NCBI GenBank assembly: GCA_947464515.1
Contig: CANHXF010000034.1
Coordinates: 1 to 10,527, forward strand
Length of the DNA: 10,527 bases
Reading direction: 5' to 3'
Source of the DNA: Flavobacteriales bacterium
GTDB lineage: Bacteria; Bacteroidota; Bacteroidia; NS11-12g; UBA955
The notes beneath the pieces were generated by a model. The model ran no database searches and had not been told where the DNA came from. It saw only the letters and a list, made by a program, of their open reading frames with translations. Shown one piece after another: positions 8,229 through 10,527 of this stretch. The position numbers and the translations under genes were made by a program. Numbering within the stretch: the first letter of the stretch is position 1; every line of letters starts with the position of its first letter.

Positions 8229-8273
8229 AGGTCAATTTCAGACCGCCGGAGGGGGTCAATTTTATCGAATTCT
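8229..8273 (+). repeat. Second IS21-like repeat array overlapping the toxin gene stop
   Basis: Two units start at 8231 (GTCAATTTCAGACCGCCGGA) and 8255 (GTCAATTTTATCGAATTC), 24 bases apart. They match the array at 4839-4880 in sequence, spacing and orientation. The stop codon of the nucleotidyltransferase gene (8262-8264 on the minus strand) lies inside the second unit. A weak reverse-oriented match (CCGTCGGAACTATTAAC, 8144-8160) might mark the opposite end of a small element of about 135 bp. The rest of the gap from 8115 to 8228 is AT-rich and shows nothing else. Confidence 0.5.
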
Positions 8274-9206
8274 GCTCATCAAGCCTCTAAAGCATTCTGC
8301 AACTTCTTTTTCAGCTGGAATTGGACGGTACGCTAACGCAGAAAGTTCCGTTTGATATTTTTCTTTTAATTGTTCCCAAACGATTGAAAAATTAGTAACC
8401 AAGGGCGAATCTGATATTGACTTAGTTTGCCATCCCGCAGGCTCTTCAAATATTTCTCTATCGTGTTGTAGTATGGCATCAAATTGTTGTTTAAACGTAC
8501 TCGATGCAACAAATTCAATACATTCAGGATGTTTCATCAAGTAATACAAATCATAGAAGTGCCTTATCTTTTCAGAAATACTGTCGGCAGTATTTTCCTT
8601 GAATGAAAATCTAATTAAGGAAACCATCTTTTCCATTATCGTTTGTTCTTTGGTTAATACGTTTACTTCAATGGATTGGAGATTGTATTGCTCAACGTAT
8701 TTTTCATTTTTTGTCTGAGTCAAAAAATCAAATACCATGCTTTTTATGGTCAATCGTTGATAAGGGAAAGGATTTGTAAATGAATTTATTTCAATAATGA
8801 GTTTATTGTTTGTGTTGGCCTTTTCAGTGGTAATATATTCAAAAACCGACTTTCTGAATCTAGAACCTTTACTAGTTACGCCATCCATTTGTAGTTCGGT
8901 TAAATCAGATGTAATTTCTTTTTCTATGGTGCGAATGATGTTCTTGATTTCATTGCCTGTTTTTCCATTGTCATTGATTATTGCAATATCTACATCTTCA
9001 GAAAATCGTTCAATCAAATTATAGCCTTTCGATAACGATGTCCCTCCTTTAAAAACTGATTCGTCAACATATTTGCTTTTTGCCAAACGACTTAACACCA
9101 ATGTTATCCAGTAATCTTTTTCTACAAATTCCAGTTTGATGTCCAATTGCTGTGATGCAGCCCTCAACGTGTCAGAAAATAATTTTATGTCATGGTGTAG
9201 TTTCAT
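8262..9206 (-). CDS. AbiEii/AbiGii-family nucleotidyltransferase toxin
   Basis: Predicted toxin of a type IV (AbiE-like) toxin-antitoxin or abortive-infection pair. I chose the ATG at 9206 (314 residues) because it overlaps the antitoxin stop as ATGA and because the resulting start, MKLHHDIKLFSDTLRAASQQ, matches the usual family start. An ATG four codons earlier (9218, 318 residues) is possible. Motifs, numbered from that earlier ATG: EKDYW near 33-37; the nucleotidyltransferase signature FKGGTSLSKGY (56-66) followed by RFSEDVDIAI (71-80) with D75 and D77 as likely metal-binding acids; a third acid in IIEINSF (E143); a conserved lysine in IMEKMVSLIRF (K197); and KIRHFYDLYYLM (217-228). Related MenT enzymes add nucleotides to tRNA 3' ends; the substrate here is unknown. 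The length is normal and all core motifs are intact, so it is probably active. The last codons run into an IS21-like repeat. Confidence 0.88.
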   Translation of the reverse strand: MKLHHDIKLFSDTLRAASQQLDIKLEFVEKDYWITLVLSRLAKSKYVDESVFKGGTSLSKGYNLIERFSEDVDIAIINDNGKTGNEIKNIIRTIEKEITSDLTELQMDGVTSKGSRFRKSVFEYITTEKANTNNKLIIEINSFTNPFPYQRLTIKSMVFDFLTQTKNEKYVEQYNLQSIEVNVLTKEQTIMEKMVSLIRFSFKENTADSISEKIRHFYDLYYLMKHPECIEFVASSTFKQQFDAILQHDREIFEEPAGWQTKSISDSPLVTNFSIVWEQLKEKYQTELSALAYRPIPAEKEVAECFRGLMSRIR

Positions 9207-9928
9207 ATTATGTTCCATTTATCGGTATTAGATAAAACTTTTGATACACCTGCCAATTTGTATTTGGTAATTGGGTTCAAGGACTTTAAAAGCGCTTCAG
9301 TTGTTCTGCCTAGTTGAAGCTGTTCCATTAACGCACCTAACAATGCCCTTGTAGCAGGTGAATATTTCAATGCCAAACGAACCATAGTATTGGTTTCTGT
9401 TTCAGAAAGATTTTTGATGATGGCTAAAAACCGTCTGCAAGATGTTTCGATATTGGTATCAGGTATTTTTTTAATGTAGCGAATGGCATCAAGTATTTGC
9501 AACAATGAAATATTCTCTTTGGTGATTGTGTTTTTTTGCTTTACGAAAGCAATAGCATAACGTTCTCTATTAAAGAGGGGGCGAACTTGATTTTTGCCAA
9601 TCTGTATGATATTGCTTACTTGTGTGGTTAAACCCAACTGATTGTAAATACTATACCCCGTGAGATAGCCGATTATTTTTCCATTTTCTTCCAATAGATC
9701 TTTTACTACTTGCGATTGATTTGGCTGGAGATTGCCAAATGGGGTGTTTTCGGGCTTATAGTATTTCCCCTTTGATAATTTAGCGATTTTACCCGAAGCC
9801 GCCATACGATTCAGCGCTTTTATTACCGCTTCTTTTTGATTCACTTCTGTATTAAAATTGGCACAGGTGAATACATAGCCCCTTGGAAATCTATCTATAC
9901 TAAATGATATGTATTCAGTCATTTTCAT
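9203..9928 (-). CDS. AbiEi-like antitoxin (DUF6088-type winged-helix protein)
   Basis: A 241-residue protein immediately upstream of, and overlapping, the nucleotidyltransferase gene; this order (antitoxin first) is standard for AbiE-type operons. Residues about 8-58 look like a winged-helix DNA-binding domain, with a helical segment (NQKEAVIKALNRMAASGKIA) and a wing ending in LSKGKYYKP. The rest resembles the C-terminal part of AbiEi-like proteins: IIGYLTGYSIYNQLGLTTQV, then RYAIAFVKQKN, and a helical tail (SPATRALLGALMEQLQLG). In studied AbiE systems the antitoxin represses its own operon and counters the toxin without forming a stable complex; this is inferred here by family. Two starts are possible, ATG at 9928 and ATG at 9922 (MKMTEY). 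AGGA lies about 6 bases before the first, which I prefer. Assignment to DUF6088 is from the general pattern, not from a search. Confidence 0.8.
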   Translation of the reverse strand: MKMTEYISFSIDRFPRGYVFTCANFNTEVNQKEAVIKALNRMAASGKIAKLSKGKYYKPENTPFGNLQPNQSQVVKDLLEENGKIIGYLTGYSIYNQLGLTTQVSNIIQIGKNQVRPLFNRERYAIAFVKQKNTITKENISLLQILDAIRYIKKIPDTNIETSCRRFLAIIKNLSETETNTMVRLALKYSPATRALLGALMEQLQLGRTTEALLKSLNPITKYKLAGVSKVLSNTDKWNII

Positions 9929-9943
9929 TACTTTTCCTTAAGG

Positions 9944-9988
9944 CAAAGATAGTAAAAATGTCCATTAATTTAGTAAAAAAACTGGACA
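9944..9988 (-). promoter_or_regulatory. Promoter -7 box and candidate AbiEi operator
   Basis: TATCTTTG (9951-9944, minus strand) is an exact Bacteroidota -7 box 16 bases before the antitoxin ATG, which implies a very short leader. No TTG at the expected upstream distance was found. Just upstream, TGTCCA (9959-9964) and TGGACA (9983-9988) form a perfect inverted repeat with an 18-base spacer. The same stretch contains two direct copies of TAGTAAAAA (plus strand, 9950-9958 and 9971-9979). Position and symmetry fit an operator for autorepression by the antitoxin, where binding would block the promoter. This is inference. Confidence 0.5.
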
Positions 9989-10073
9989 AAAATCCTTGCG
10001 AATCTGATCGACATCACGAGGCGTAACGTCATGGCGCTAGGCCCCCTAACTATCTACAAATCCAAATTATGGA

Positions 10074-10527
10074 TCAAACAGAAACTTCCCAAACGCGGAT
10101 GATTTTGTCGTCTCCGGCGCTTGCAAGCAAGCGCCGGAGACCTGTTTCCAAGTTTGCGTTGGGCCCCGACTTCGCAAGAGCTAGCCAGCAGAGGGCATTC
10201 ACAGAATGTGAATGCCCTCTGCTGGGATATTTCTCCCGATCAATCACCTTCAACAACACTCCACTATTTCTATCCCAAATCTTAACCGTCTTGTCCATAC
10301 TCCCACTGGCCAACCACCCCAGCTCCGATCCCGCCAATGCATGAATCGTAAACAAATGCGCCTTCACCTCCTGCCTCAGTTCACCATCCTCCCCCATCCA
10401 CATCAACAACGCATCCCTACCCCCACTCACTATATCACCTTGGGAATCCTTGGCCAAACAAAAGACCGAAGGACTATTCGCCTCCCAACGCTTCAAAATA
10501 TTACCCTGGGCATCCAAACGCCAAATC
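10074..10527 (-). CDS. WD40-repeat beta-propeller protein, C-terminal part (5'-truncated by window)
   Basis: The frame is open through the right edge (IWRLDAQGNIL), so the gene begins outside the window and the TTG at 10517 is an internal leucine codon. About 150 residues remain, covering roughly three and a half WD40 blades: an IWRLDAQG end; a degenerate blade ending in LLMWMGEDGELRQEVKAH; a clear blade with IHALAGS, WLASGSMDKTVKIWDRNSG; and a last blade GHSHSVNALCW to LLASAGDDKIIRVWEV. The protein ends three residues after that final WD-like motif, as is normal for propellers closing with the last strand. Such proteins act as protein-interaction scaffolds; the N-terminal partner domain, if any, is not visible. 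The last blade has a longer than usual loop (LALAKSGPNANLETGLRR) between its first strands, bounded by two perfect inverted repeats. The gene looks richer in G+C than the antitoxin and toxin genes. Confidence 0.85.
   Translation of the reverse strand, partial: IWRLDAQGNILKRWEANSPSVFCLAKDSQGDIVSGGRDALLMWMGEDGELRQEVKAHLFTIHALAGSELGWLASGSMDKTVKIWDRNSGVLLKVIDREKYPSRGHSHSVNALCWLALAKSGPNANLETGLRRLLASAGDDKIIRVWEVSV
10111..10140. repeat. Perfect 12-bp inverted repeat inside the WD40 gene
   Basis: TCTCCGGCGCTT (10111-10122) and AAGCGCCGGAGA (10129-10140) are perfect complements around a 6-base loop (GCAAGC). The hairpin is GC-rich and lies within codons for LRRLLASAGD near the protein's end. Confidence 0.85.
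10185..10225. repeat. Perfect 19-bp inverted repeat inside the WD40 gene
   Basis: CCAGCAGAGGGCATTCACA (10185-10203) and TGTGAATGCCCTCTGCTGG (10207-10225) are perfect complements separated by only GAA. On the coding strand the arms encode most of SRGHSHS and VNALCW in the last WD40 blade. The arms are too long to be a chance match. Confidence 0.9.

Noticed and set aside
8797..9024. Open frame antisense to the toxin gene, with a hydrophobic start
   Set aside because: It lies wholly inside the well-supported nucleotidyltransferase gene on the opposite strand, including its catalytic region, and has no recognisable domain. Its hydrophobic look is a shadow of the coding strand.
10000..10070. Possible small RNA or attachment site between the antitoxin promoter and the WD40 gene
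   Set aside because: Only short chance symmetries (for example CGTAACGT-like) were seen; no tRNA-like fold, strong promoter or repeat partner elsewhere in the window.

Overview
The window looks like chromosomal DNA of a Bacteroidota (Bacteroidetes) bacterium. Three large proteins end in type IX secretion system (T9SS) sorting domains, one of type A and two of the gliding-motility-associated type B. Two genes on the minus strand have promoter-like TAnnTTTG boxes of the Bacteroidota kind. The lineage cannot be fixed further from this sequence; Chitinophagales/Saprospirales-like is a guess.

Left part (1-4634, plus strand). The window opens inside a secreted Ig/PKD-like protein with a type A sorting domain. 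After a gap of about 170 bp comes a 782-residue secreted protein with a type B sorting domain. It is coupled through an ATGA overlap to a small signal-peptide protein that resembles an outer-membrane beta-barrel. That small gene is broken by a frameshift at an A7 run near 4404-4410; its remaining strands continue in another frame to 4634.

Middle (4635-8261). A gene-free stretch (4635-4890) holds an 18-bp palindrome and two facing arrays of imperfect 23-25 bp repeats, which look like the ends of an IS21-type element without its transposase. A 1048-residue type B secreted protein follows on the minus strand. It is a clear paralog of the 782-residue protein, pointing at it. A second array of the same repeat, in the same orientation as the nearer one, lies beyond its promoter at 8229-8273.

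Right part (8262-10527, minus strand). An AbiEi-like antitoxin and an AbiEii-type nucleotidyltransferase toxin overlap by ATGA and form a candidate type IV toxin-antitoxin or phage-defence operon. It has a good -7 box and a nearby inverted repeat that could be an autoregulatory operator. The stop codon of the toxin lies inside the IS21-like repeat. The window closes in the 3' part of a WD40 beta-propeller gene whose coding sequence contains two perfect inverted repeats (19-bp and 12-bp arms) within 115 bp.

Taken together this is an accessory-type region: cell-surface proteins for T9SS export, mobile-element remnants and a defence-like operon, with visibly different base composition from gene to gene. 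I found no RNA genes, CRISPR array or intact transposase.
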